Assembly (NCBI GenBank): GCA_945866165.1 | Contig: CAMBGO010000072.1 | Span: forward strand, 1 to 9,691 | Direction of reading: 5' to 3' | Source of the DNA: Chitinophaga pinensis | GTDB taxonomy: Bacteria; Bacteroidota; Bacteroidia; Chitinophagales; Chitinophagaceae | DNA: 9,691 nt | Shown: one piece after another, positions 1-6,186 of the stretch | How positions within the stretch are numbered: the stretch's first letter is position 1 | Layout of the letters: each line of letters opens with the position of its first letter | Translations under genes and position numbers: made by a program | The notes under the pieces: generated by a model | Database searches by the model: none | What the model was told of the DNA's origin: nothing | The model's input: only the letters and a program-made list of their open reading frames with translations

Positions 1-2241
1 AATCAATTTGAGCAACTTGATTACCTACTTCCAACGCCTAATGAATATAGAACAGCAAGTGGAGCTCCTGGCCCAAAATATTGGCAACAGAAGGCAGACT
101 ACGATATCAACGTCAGTATTGATGAAGAGACGAATGTACTCACTGGGTCTGAAACCATTTCTTATTTCAATAATTCTCCTGATTTATTGACATATATCTG
201 GATTCAGCTTGATGAAAATTTTCATCATCCAGAAAGTGATAATAACTATGATAGGCAATCTTCAATGAAAGAACGCATGACGAACCAAGATCTTGTACAG
301 ATGAATCCAAAAGAACATTTGAAAGGGTATGGGTTGAACATTACTGCATTGACTGATCAAATGGGAAAACCATTGTCATATACGATCAACCAAACCATGA
401 TGAGAATTGACCTTCCGGTTGCATTGCGTGCTGGACAAAAATTCAGTTTCAAGATAAATTGGAATTATAAGATTCCTGATAAGTTAACAAGATATGGCCG
501 TGGAGGCTATGAGCATTTTGATGATGATGATAACAACCTTTATTCAATTGCACAATGGTATCCAAGACTGGCTGTGTACAGTGATTTCCAAGGATGGCAA
601 AATATGCAGTTTGCAGGTGGCTCTGAATTCTCAGTAACATTTGGAAACTTTAAAGTGAATATCAATGTACCTGAAGATCACATTGTAGCATCTACTGGTG
701 AACTTCGCAATGCTGCTGCAGTTCTTAGCGCTGCACAAATGGCACGTTGGCAAAAAGCACAAACAGCTTCTGAGCCTGTTGAGATTGTAACCTTGTCAGA
801 AGCATTGGAGAATGCAAAAGACAAATCGAAGGGAAGAAAAACCTGGACATTTGAAGCGATCAATGTCCGTGATTTTGCGTTTAATTCTTCCAGACGTCTT
901 GTTTGGGATGCCATGCCCATCACTGTTGATGGAAAGAAGATCATGTGCATGAGTTTTTATGGTAAAGAGGCATATCCTATTTACAGCAAATATTCAACCA
1001 AGGCTGTAGCGCATACCATTAAAGTTTATTCAAAATATACAATCCCATACACATATCCAGTTGCACAATCAGTTGAGGCTTCAATTGGAATGGAATATCC
1101 TATGCTTGCTATGAACTATGGTCGCGCTGAGAAAGACGGAACCTACAGCGAAGCAACCAAGTATGGTGCAATTGGTGTTATCATACATGAAGTAGGACAT
1201 AATTTCTTTCCCATGATTGTCAATTCTGATGAGAGACAATATTGGTGGATGGATGAGGGATTGAATACATTTTGTCAGTTTCTTGCAGAGCAGGAATTTG
1301 ATAATAACTATCCATCAAGAAGAGGTCCTGCTCATTTGATAACTGACTATATGAAGCTTCCAAAAGATATGCTGGAGCCAATTATGACAAAGGGGGATAA
1401 TGTAGCAAATGTTGGCTCAAATGCATATGCCAAGGCTGCAACAGGGTTGAATATTTTGAGGGAAACAATTATGGGACGCGAGTTGTTCGATTTTGCCTTC
1501 GGTGAATATGCAAGGCGTTGGGCTTTCAAACATCCTACACCTGCAGATTTATTTAGAACACTTGAAGATGCAAGTGCAATTGACCTCGACTGGTTTTGGA
1601 GAGGATGGTATTTTGGTACTGAGCCTGTTGATATTTCACTTGATGAAGTAAAATGGTTTAAGATGGACGCAGCTCAAAATGCCAATGCATTGAATAAGCC
1701 TGAATTTGAGAGCCTCAGTAAGCAAAGAAATAAAGTCGACAAGAATATTACATTCTATACCAATACCGATACAACATTGCGTGATTTTTATTTCTACAAT
1801 AGAGGTGCTGATGCCAAAATGATGCAAGACAACATGCAGAAGCAACAAGAAGCATCTAAGGACAATGAAAATGCTGCGAAGTGGGGTAATAAAAATATGT
1901 ATGAGCTTAGTTTCTCAAATAAAGGCGGCTTGGTGATGCCGATTATAGTTGAATGGACTTTCAAAGATGGCTCTAAAGAAGTTGACCGTATTCCTGTAAC
2001 TATCTGGAGATTGAATGAGAAGAAAGTAAGCAAGCTTTTTGCAAAAGACAAGGAAGTTGCCTCTATTCAGTTGGATCCCATGAAAGAAACTGCTGATATA
2101 AATGAAGCAAACGGCATGTGGCCTATCAAGGAAATGCCAAGCAAGTTTCAATTGTATAAAGGTTCAGCAAGCATCAGGGGCCTAGGGGCGCCAGGCAACG
2201 CGGGTGCACCAGCCAACGCAATGCAAAAGGCTAAGAAATAA
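1..2241 (+). CDS. M1 family zinc metallopeptidase (aminopeptidase-like), 5' end cut by the window
   Basis: A zinc-dependent gluzincin peptidase of family M1, expected to remove N-terminal residues from peptides and probably exported. The frame is open from base 1 with no start codon before homology begins (YRTASGAPG near residue 17), so the gene starts upstream. I count 746 visible codons; probably only a signal peptide and a few dozen residues are missing. Visible residues 363-367 read GMEYP, the substrate-binding motif that is GAMEN in classical members. HEVGH (396-400) followed 18 residues later by Glu419 in WMDEG gives the HExxH-x18-E zinc site. Tyr476 in NAYAKAATG fits the transition-state tyrosine. 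The C-terminus is a Gly/Ala/Pro-rich tail ending AKK, with no T9SS sorting domain visible. An internal ATG at 187 would remove conserved N-terminal sequence and is not the start. Family assignment is firm; substrate is unknown. Confidence 0.95.
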   Translation, partial: NQFEQLDYLLPTPNEYRTASGAPGPKYWQQKADYDINVSIDEETNVLTGSETISYFNNSPDLLTYIWIQLDENFHHPESDNNYDRQSSMKERMTNQDLVQMNPKEHLKGYGLNITALTDQMGKPLSYTINQTMMRIDLPVALRAGQKFSFKINWNYKIPDKLTRYGRGGYEHFDDDDNNLYSIAQWYPRLAVYSDFQGWQNMQFAGGSEFSVTFGNFKVNINVPEDHIVASTGELRNAAAVLSAAQMARWQKAQTASEPVEIVTLSEALENAKDKSKGRKTWTFEAINVRDFAFNSSRRLVWDAMPITVDGKKIMCMSFYGKEAYPIYSKYSTKAVAHTIKVYSKYTIPYTYPVAQSVEASIGMEYPMLAMNYGRAEKDGTYSEATKYGAIGVIIHEVGHNFFPMIVNSDERQYWWMDEGLNTFCQFLAEQEFDNNYPSRRGPAHLITDYMKLPKDMLEPIMTKGDNVANVGSNAYAKAATGLNILRETIMGRELFDFAFGEYARRWAFKHPTPADLFRTLEDASAIDLDWFWRGWYFGTEPVDISLDEVKWFKMDAAQNANALNKPEFESLSKQRNKVDKNITFYTNTDTTLRDFYFYNRGADAKMMQDNMQKQQEASKDNENAAKWGNKNMYELSFSNKGGLVMPIIVEWTFKDGSKEVDRIPVTIWRLNEKKVSKLFAKDKEVASIQLDPMKETADINEANGMWPIKEMPSKFQLYKGSASIRGLGAPGNAGAPANAMQKAKK
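2185..2220 (+). repeat. Tandem hexapeptide-coding repeat in the M1 peptidase tail
   Basis: Two adjacent 18-nt copies (2185-2202 and 2203-2220) encode GAPGNA and GAPANA. The line 2161-2220 is about 68% GC by hand count (41/60), against 38% (23/60) in the preceding 60 bases. The repeat is in frame and lies seven codons, stop included, before the end of the gene, so it extends a flexible tail and does not touch the catalytic domain. Confidence 0.6.
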
Positions 2242-2242
2242 A

Positions 2243-2932
2243 TTATTGAATCCAAGAGGTTAATTCCTCTGACGAAACGAGGCCCTGTTTTCTTTTATTC
2301 TCTACACCATTTTTGTAAAGGATAAAAGTTGGCAGGGCTTCTACTTTCAATGATTTCATTAGTTCAGTTTCTATACCGCCATCCATTTTAACAAGGGCAA
2401 CTTTGTTGCTTTCTTTTTTCATAAAATCTGCAACGATGGGTTCCATCTTCTTACAAGGAGGACACCATTCGGCGCCAAAATAAACTAACACCAATTCTTG
2501 ACTCTTGAGTTGACCTTCAAAAGAAACTTGACTTGTTTGTGGCTTATTGGGGTCAACACCTTCAACTGGTTTAGATCCTTGTTTCCAAGCAGTGATGCCG
2601 CCTGTTAGGTTCGTAACATCATATCCTTTCTCACTTAGAAAGGTAGCCGCAGCTGCACTTCTTCCACCAATTAAACAATAAACAAAAATGGGTTGATTTT
2701 TATCGAGATGAGATATCCTGTCTTCAAATTCTGCTTTATTCAACCAATTTGCCTGAAATGAATTTTTAATGTGACCTGTTTTATATTCATCTGCTGTTCT
2801 TACATCAAGTAATTGAATATTCTTAGAGAGGATGGCTTTTTCAAAATCATCAGCATTAGCCACTTTGTTTTTTTGTGCTGTTGAACTACATGAAATCAAG
2901 ATCATTAATAGGCCCATCAAAATGTATCTCAT
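2243..2932 (-). CDS. Rhodanese-thioredoxin fusion lipoprotein
   Basis: A 229-residue envelope protein with two redox/sulfur domains. Residues 1-15 form a lipoprotein signal peptide with lipobox LISC, so Cys15 is the expected lipidated residue. Residues about 24-120 are a rhodanese domain: LLDVRTADEY (41-50) and active-site loop CLIGGR with catalytic Cys86 and Arg91, matching CxxGxR. Residues about 135-229 are a thioredoxin domain with WCPPC (Cys157, Cys160) and cis-proline Pro201 in LPTF. Rhodaneses move sulfane sulfur or bind persulfides; thioredoxin-fold proteins reduce or exchange disulfides. A joint role in reducing a persulfide formed on Cys86 is my inference. It is anchored to a membrane facing the periplasm by prediction. 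Its stop is one base from the stop of the convergent M1 gene. The start is set by the signal peptide; there is no Shine-Dalgarno sequence. Confidence 0.93.
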   Translation of the reverse strand: MRYILMGLLMILISCSSTAQKNKVANADDFEKAILSKNIQLLDVRTADEYKTGHIKNSFQANWLNKAEFEDRISHLDKNQPIFVYCLIGGRSAAAATFLSEKGYDVTNLTGGITAWKQGSKPVEGVDPNKPQTSQVSFEGQLKSQELVLVYFGAEWCPPCKKMEPIVADFMKKESNKVALVKMDGGIETELMKSLKVEALPTFILYKNGVENKRKQGLVSSEELTSWIQ

Positions 2933-3065
2933 AGTTGAAAATTTTTATAAAATTACAACAATTGAGTATTTAATCTGAATTGGCTTTCAATATGTTCAGA
3001 CTTAATTGCCAAAGCATAGTTGAATTAACTTTTATTTTATGCCATACAGTGATTAATTTGCCGAT

Positions 3066-4016
3066 ATGCTGGACAATAAATTAGTCATGTTCGAAAACAG
3101 GCTCAGAAAGGTTCACAAGATCCTTTCAAAGCAGGCTGCTAGGGAGGCTATTTTTTGTTATCGCTTGTATGACCGCGACCTGCCTGAATTTCCATTGATT
3201 ATTGATATATATGAACAGGAAGTACAGGTAACTGAATACAGGAGCAACCATCATTTATCACCAGAAGATTATATCGAATGGCTTGATAAAAGTCTTGATG
3301 TAGTGAAGGTGGTCTTAGGTAAAACAAACGAAAGCTTGCACTTAAAGGAGCGTAAGCGAAAAGAAAGCAGGGCTGATCAATATCAAAAGTCTGATAACCA
3401 GCAATCGTTTTTTGAAGTAAGGGAAGGAGGGCTGAAATTTTTTGTCAACCTAACTGATTATCTCGATACTGGATTATTCATAGACCATCGCATCACTAGA
3501 ATGATGGTTAAGAATGAAGCATTGGGAAAAAAAGTGTTGAACCTTTTTTGTTATACAGGTTCCTTTTCTGTTTATGCTGCTGCAGGAGGTGCTAGTTCTG
3601 TTGTTTCTGTCGATCTTTCAAATACTTACCTAGCTTGGGCTGAAAGGAATATGGAGTTGAATGGATTTTTAGGTGATGAATATCTTTTTGAACGGGCGGA
3701 TGTATTACAATTTATCGAAGGAGTGCCCAATAGCTCATTTGATATTGTTGTATTGGATCCTCCAACTTTTAGCAATAGCAAATCAATGATAGACGTTTTT
3801 GATATTCAGCAAAATCATGTTGAACTAATAAATCAATGTTTGAGGAAACTTACAACAGGTGGTGTGCTATATTTTAGTACGAACGCAAGAAAATTCTTTA
3901 TAGAAGAAGAATTGATTGATGGGGTTATACAAAATATAACCACCGCTACTACACCCTTTGATTTCAAAGGTAAGTTGCAGCGGTGGTGTTATAAAATTAT
4001 TCCTAAGTCTGATTAG
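3066..4016 (+). CDS. rlmK: Standalone RlmK-type 23S rRNA (guanine-N7) methyltransferase
   Basis: A class I SAM-dependent methyltransferase of 316 residues that matches, from memory, the C-terminal half of E. coli RlmKL (YcbY), which makes m7G2069 in 23S rRNA. The N-terminal PUA-like part carries NRLRKVHKI (11-19) and CYRLYDRDLPEFPL (31-44). A signature segment FVNLTDYLDTGLFIDHR (126-142) precedes the Rossmann domain. SAM motif I is LNLFCYTGSFS (158-168), the acidic ribose-binding residue is Asp183 in VDLS, and motif IV is DPPTFSNSK (231-239). No THUMP/RlmL half is present, so the protein acts alone or alongside a separate RlmL. ATG at 3066 gives the longest frame; ATG at 3087 (Met8) is nearly as good because homology begins at MFENRLRK. 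The last codons contain a nested inverted repeat, and the stop TAG overlaps the stop of the convergent isomerase gene. Confidence 0.9.
   Translation: MLDNKLVMFENRLRKVHKILSKQAAREAIFCYRLYDRDLPEFPLIIDIYEQEVQVTEYRSNHHLSPEDYIEWLDKSLDVVKVVLGKTNESLHLKERKRKESRADQYQKSDNQQSFFEVREGGLKFFVNLTDYLDTGLFIDHRITRMMVKNEALGKKVLNLFCYTGSFSVYAAAGGASSVVSVDLSNTYLAWAERNMELNGFLGDEYLFERADVLQFIEGVPNSSFDIVVLDPPTFSNSKSMIDVFDIQQNHVELINQCLRKLTTGGVLYFSTNARKFFIEEELIDGVIQNITTATTPFDFKGKLQRWCYKIIPKSD
3936..3992. terminator. Nested two-stem inverted repeat at a convergent gene junction, candidate terminator
   Basis: The outer stem pairs 3939-3947 (ACCACCGCT) with 3979-3987 (AGCGGTGGT), nine perfect base pairs. It is extended by ATA/TAT (3936-3938 with 3990-3992) across a 2-nt bulge. 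Inside it sits a second perfect 7-bp stem, CCTTTGA (3955-3961) with TCAAAGG (3964-3970), on a 2-nt loop. The whole structure lies in the last 27 codons of rlmK and 21-77 nt past the stop of the minus-strand isomerase gene. On the minus strand it is followed by a U-rich run (TATATTTTGTATAA), fitting a terminator for that gene. On the plus strand the downstream tract is less U-rich. The repeats are certain; terminator function is inferred. Confidence 0.45.
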
Positions 4017-4441
4017 GAAACGATTTCAACAATTTCAACTTCAAAAATCAAATCCTTGCCAGCCAATGAATGATTGGCGTCCATGATAATCACATCATCT
4101 TTTACTTCCAATACCACTACTGGAACAGGTTGTCCGTATTCATTTTGTAGATTCAATTGCATGCCTACTTCCAATTGCATTTCAGCAGGTACATTGGATT
4201 TTGGAAATTCAATGATTGCTTCAGGATTTGAAAGACCGTAAGCATTTTCAGGGTCTATTTGCAATGTCTTTTTCTCGCCTATTGCCATTCCTAAAACGCC
4301 TGCATCAAAGCCTGCTATCATTTGTCCAGCTCCTACGGTAAATTCCAATGGATTTCTGCCTACTGAACTGTCAAACTGAGTGCCATCCAACAATGTGCCA
4401 GTGTAGTGAACGCGCACTACATCACCTTTTTTTACTTGCAT
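4013..4441 (-). CDS. SlyD-type FKBP peptidyl-prolyl cis-trans isomerase
   Basis: A 142-residue cytoplasmic foldase/chaperone that catalyses cis-trans isomerisation of Xaa-Pro bonds. The N-terminal FKBP half shows VRVHYTGTLLDGTQFDSS (9-26), VGAGQMIAGFDAGVLGM (36-52) and GEKKTLQIDPENAYG (55-69). The insert-in-flap (IF) domain characteristic of SlyD occupies about 70-120, followed by the signature DANHSLAGKDLIFEVEI (121-137), which closes the FKBP fold. Unlike E. coli SlyD there is no His/Cys-rich metal-binding tail; the protein ends at EIVEIVS, as in short members of the family. No signal peptide is visible. It is divergent from the NamZ-family gene across 145 bp and convergent with rlmK, with which it shares stop-codon bases (TAA on minus at 4013-4015, TAG on plus at 4014-4016). 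Confidence 0.93.
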   Translation of the reverse strand: MQVKKGDVVRVHYTGTLLDGTQFDSSVGRNPLEFTVGAGQMIAGFDAGVLGMAIGEKKTLQIDPENAYGLSNPEAIIEFPKSNVPAEMQLEVGMQLNLQNEYGQPVPVVVLEVKDDVIIMDANHSLAGKDLIFEVEIVEIVS

Positions 4442-4535
4442 GTTTATGTTTTTATGTTTATTTTTTCGCCGAATGAGCCTACCTTGTAATGCACTTAGGC
4501 CATTGCAGGGAAAGATAATGCAGCTTGAATCGTTG

Positions 4536-4543
4536 CAAAATTA
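4536..4543 (-). promoter_or_regulatory. Candidate Bacteroidota -7 promoter element for the SlyD-type gene
   Basis: Read on the minus strand the bases are TAATTTTG, an exact match to the Bacteroidota -7 consensus TAnnTTTG. The element lies 95 nt upstream of the ATG at 4441. The expected -33 TTTG is poor: the closest is TTTTC (4566-4570), with a spacing about 3 bases too long. Chance matches are common in AT-rich DNA, so this is tentative. Confidence 0.28.
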
Positions 4544-4586
4544 ATGCTAATCTTTTATTTTTATTGAAAATAAACAGTCAAAATAC

Positions 4587-5810
4587 ATGTTAAAGTATAC
4601 GCACTTTTTTATCCTTTTGATGCTCTTCTCTAACTTGCTTAGTGCACAATCTGTTTTGCCTGGTGCAGCACGCCCCGAACTTTACCTGCCCATGTTGAAA
4701 GGCAAGTCGGTTGCTGTTTTTGCAAACCAGACTTCCACCGTGGGTGAAAAGCATTTGGTTGACGTACTCATTGCAAATGGCGTGAATGTTAAACTTATTT
4801 TTGGGCCTGAGCATGGATTCAGGGGTACGGCTGATGCTGGCGAAAAAGTTGGAAATTATATAGACAGTAAAACAGGTATTCCCGTAATCTCCTTGTATGG
4901 TTCTAAAAGAAAACCTTCCACTGAAGATTTGGCAACGATTGATGTTGTGATGTTTGACATTCAGGACGTAGGGGTAAGATTTTATACGTTTATATCATCT
5001 CTTGAGGAGCTCATGGAATCTGTTATAACATCAAAAAAACAGTTAATCTTATTGGATAGACCCAATCCCAATGGTCATTATGTTGATGGCCCTGTGTTGG
5101 AAAAGGTACAAAAATCGTTTGTTGGCATGCAGCCAATACCGGTGGTGTACGGCATGACGATAGGCGAGTATGCAAAAATGCTGTTGGGTGAAAAATGGCT
5201 TACAGGGGCGGTCCAACATATTTATGACAGTCTATTAAAAAAAGGTAAAAATCTACTAAAGGTGGTGCCTTGTAAAAATTATACGCATCAAACAGTTTAC
5301 ACACTTCCTATTAAGCCTTCTCCTAACTTGCCTGATATGTCTGCCATTTATTGGTATCCATCAACATGTTTTTTTGAAGGAACGGTTCTTAGTGAAGGAA
5401 GGGGTACTACTAAGCCATTTCAATTATTTGGGCATCCTTCATTGCCGTCAAATCTTTTTGCATTTACCCCTACTTCGATGCCTGGTGCTACCAATCCAAA
5501 GTTGGTCAATCAAAAATGTTTTGGCTGGAATCTTGCTGCTGACCCCACTGATGTGAAAAAAAGAATCGCAAATCGGTTAAATCTGTCTTTCTTAATCGAA
5601 GCATATAAGTTGTTTCCAGATAAAGAACATTTTTTCATTATGCCAAAATCAGGAAATATTAGGGAAGCCTTTTTTAATAAATTAGCAGGTAATGAAGAAT
5701 TAATGCTGCAGGTGATTGCTGGTAATACCGAAGCCGAAATCAGGAAGTCATGGGAACCCGCATTGTCAGAGTTTAAAAAGATCAGGCTAAAATACTTGCT
5801 CTATAAATAG
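4587..5810 (+). CDS. Secreted DUF1343 / NamZ-family putative exo-beta-N-acetylmuramidase
   Basis: A 407-residue protein of the YbbC/NamZ family (DUF1343, glycoside hydrolase family 171). Characterised members release MurNAc from the non-reducing end of peptidoglycan fragments. Residues 1-20 are a signal peptide (LKYTHFFILLMLFSNLLSAQ, cleavage probably after Ala20), so export is expected. Family hallmarks in order are FANQTS (45-50), IFGPEHGFRG (71-80, Glu75 being a candidate active-site acid), DIQDVGVRFYTF (124-135), LLDRPNPNG (155-163), the PSPNLPD segment (244-250) and EGTVLSEGRGTTKPFQLFG (264-282). Length is normal and both halves are complete. No MurNAc transporter, MurNAc kinase, MurQ or NagZ gene is visible nearby, so use in cell-wall recycling is inferred from family knowledge only. 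The start is set by the signal peptide. Confidence 0.93.
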   Translation: MLKYTHFFILLMLFSNLLSAQSVLPGAARPELYLPMLKGKSVAVFANQTSTVGEKHLVDVLIANGVNVKLIFGPEHGFRGTADAGEKVGNYIDSKTGIPVISLYGSKRKPSTEDLATIDVVMFDIQDVGVRFYTFISSLEELMESVITSKKQLILLDRPNPNGHYVDGPVLEKVQKSFVGMQPIPVVYGMTIGEYAKMLLGEKWLTGAVQHIYDSLLKKGKNLLKVVPCKNYTHQTVYTLPIKPSPNLPDMSAIYWYPSTCFFEGTVLSEGRGTTKPFQLFGHPSLPSNLFAFTPTSMPGATNPKLVNQKCFGWNLAADPTDVKKRIANRLNLSFLIEAYKLFPDKEHFFIMPKSGNIREAFFNKLAGNEELMLQVIAGNTEAEIRKSWEPALSEFKKIRLKYLLYK

Positions 5811-5834
5811 TTTGGTATTAAGTTCTAAATCATA

Positions 5835-5846
5835 AATCAATTGATT
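5835..5846. repeat. 12-bp perfect palindrome downstream of the NamZ-family gene
   Basis: AATCAATTGATT is identical to its reverse complement and lies 25 nt past the stop at 5810. It has no loop and no following T-run, so it is a poor terminator. It could be a site for a dimeric DNA-binding protein, or chance in AT-rich DNA. Confidence 0.45.
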
Positions 5847-5960
5847 AGAGTAATGTTGCCATTGTATAATTTAAGTGCATGGTAAAAATGAAGTTTATAA
5901 AATCAGTTTTGTTTACTCACTAAAATGTTTCATCCAATCATAAGCAATGGGTAAATAAAT

Positions 5961-6156
5961 CTTACGTCTCTAATCTCACGTCTTAAGTCTGACATCTGAA
6001 TCCTGATGTCTGACTTCTGTGTTCTGATTTCTTACGTCTTACATCTCGCAGCTTATGTCTGAATTCTGACTTCTGTCTTCTGACGTCTCACATCTTATGT
6101 CTTATATCTTATGTCTGAATTCTGACTTCTGTCGTCTGTCTTCTGTCGTCTGCATT
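5961..6156. repeat. Degenerate heptanucleotide tandem array, 28 units of 7 nt
   Basis: 196 bases divide without any slip into 28 units of 7 nt. CT occupies positions 1-2 in all 28 units and T position 7 in 26 of 28. Position 3 is G, T or C; position 4 is A in 20 of 28; positions 5-6 vary. Common units are CTTATGT, CTGAATT, CTGACTT, CTTACGT and CTGTCGT. The plus strand is pyrimidine-rich with G almost confined to set positions. Because 7 is not a multiple of 3, the array cycles through all frames and meets stops, so it is non-coding. It ends 30 nt before the fmt start. I recall similar degenerate arrays in intergenic DNA of other Bacteroidota but know no established function. Confidence 0.95.
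6052..6133. repeat. 26-nt exact duplication within the heptamer array, 56 nt apart
   Basis: Bases 6052-6077 and 6108-6133 are identical: three whole units (CTTATGT, CTGAATT, CTGACTT) plus CTGTC. The offset of 56 nt is eight units, so the copy stays in phase with the 7-nt period. This points to block duplication of several units on top of single-unit expansion. Confidence 0.9.
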
Positions 6157-6186
6157 CATTAAATTTACTTTAACTAATTTTACGTC

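Larger units (their letters stand above)
5811..6186. other. Gene-free region between the NamZ-family gene and fmt
   Basis: These 376 bases hold no supportable gene. The first 150 bases are AT-rich and include a 12-bp perfect palindrome (5835-5846) and a 14-codon ORF (5879-5923) too short to call. The next 196 bases are a strict heptanucleotide array. The last 30 bases before the fmt ATG are AT-rich, with two imperfect matches to the TAnnTTTG -7 box (TAAATTTA at 6160-6167 and TAATTTTA at 6175-6182). No clear intrinsic terminator follows the NamZ-family gene. Confidence 0.85.

Noticed and set aside
8..190. 60-codon plus-strand ORF at the left edge
   Set aside because: It is an out-of-frame shadow; the M1 peptidase frame is open from base 1 and carries the family's conserved N-terminal sequence (YRTASGAPG, then YWQQKADY).
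518..531. GAT trinucleotide run in the M1 gene (Asp-Asp-Asp-Asp)
   Set aside because: Four in-frame codons in a surface-type acidic loop; no sign of instability or special role.
678..2151. Several minus-strand ORFs of 60-90 codons opposite the M1 peptidase
   Set aside because: They overlap a gene with intact catalytic motifs; their translations look like reversed coding sequence and have no family features.
3026..3060. Promoter-like TAACTTTT (3026-3033) and TTAATTTG (3053-3060) before rlmK
   Set aside because: Each has mismatches to TAnnTTTG, and the second would leave no 5' leader. The -33 partner of the first (TTG at 3006-3008) is short and 17 nt away. Too weak to list.
4442..4468. Short AT-rich near-repeats (TTTATGTT twice) before the isomerase start
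   Set aside because: Two imperfect copies in low-complexity sequence are expected by chance.
5961..6156. Heptamer array as a CRISPR or as a coding repeat
   Set aside because: There are no 24-40 nt repeats with unique spacers and no cas genes. A 7-nt period shifts frame each unit, and stops occur in all plus frames.
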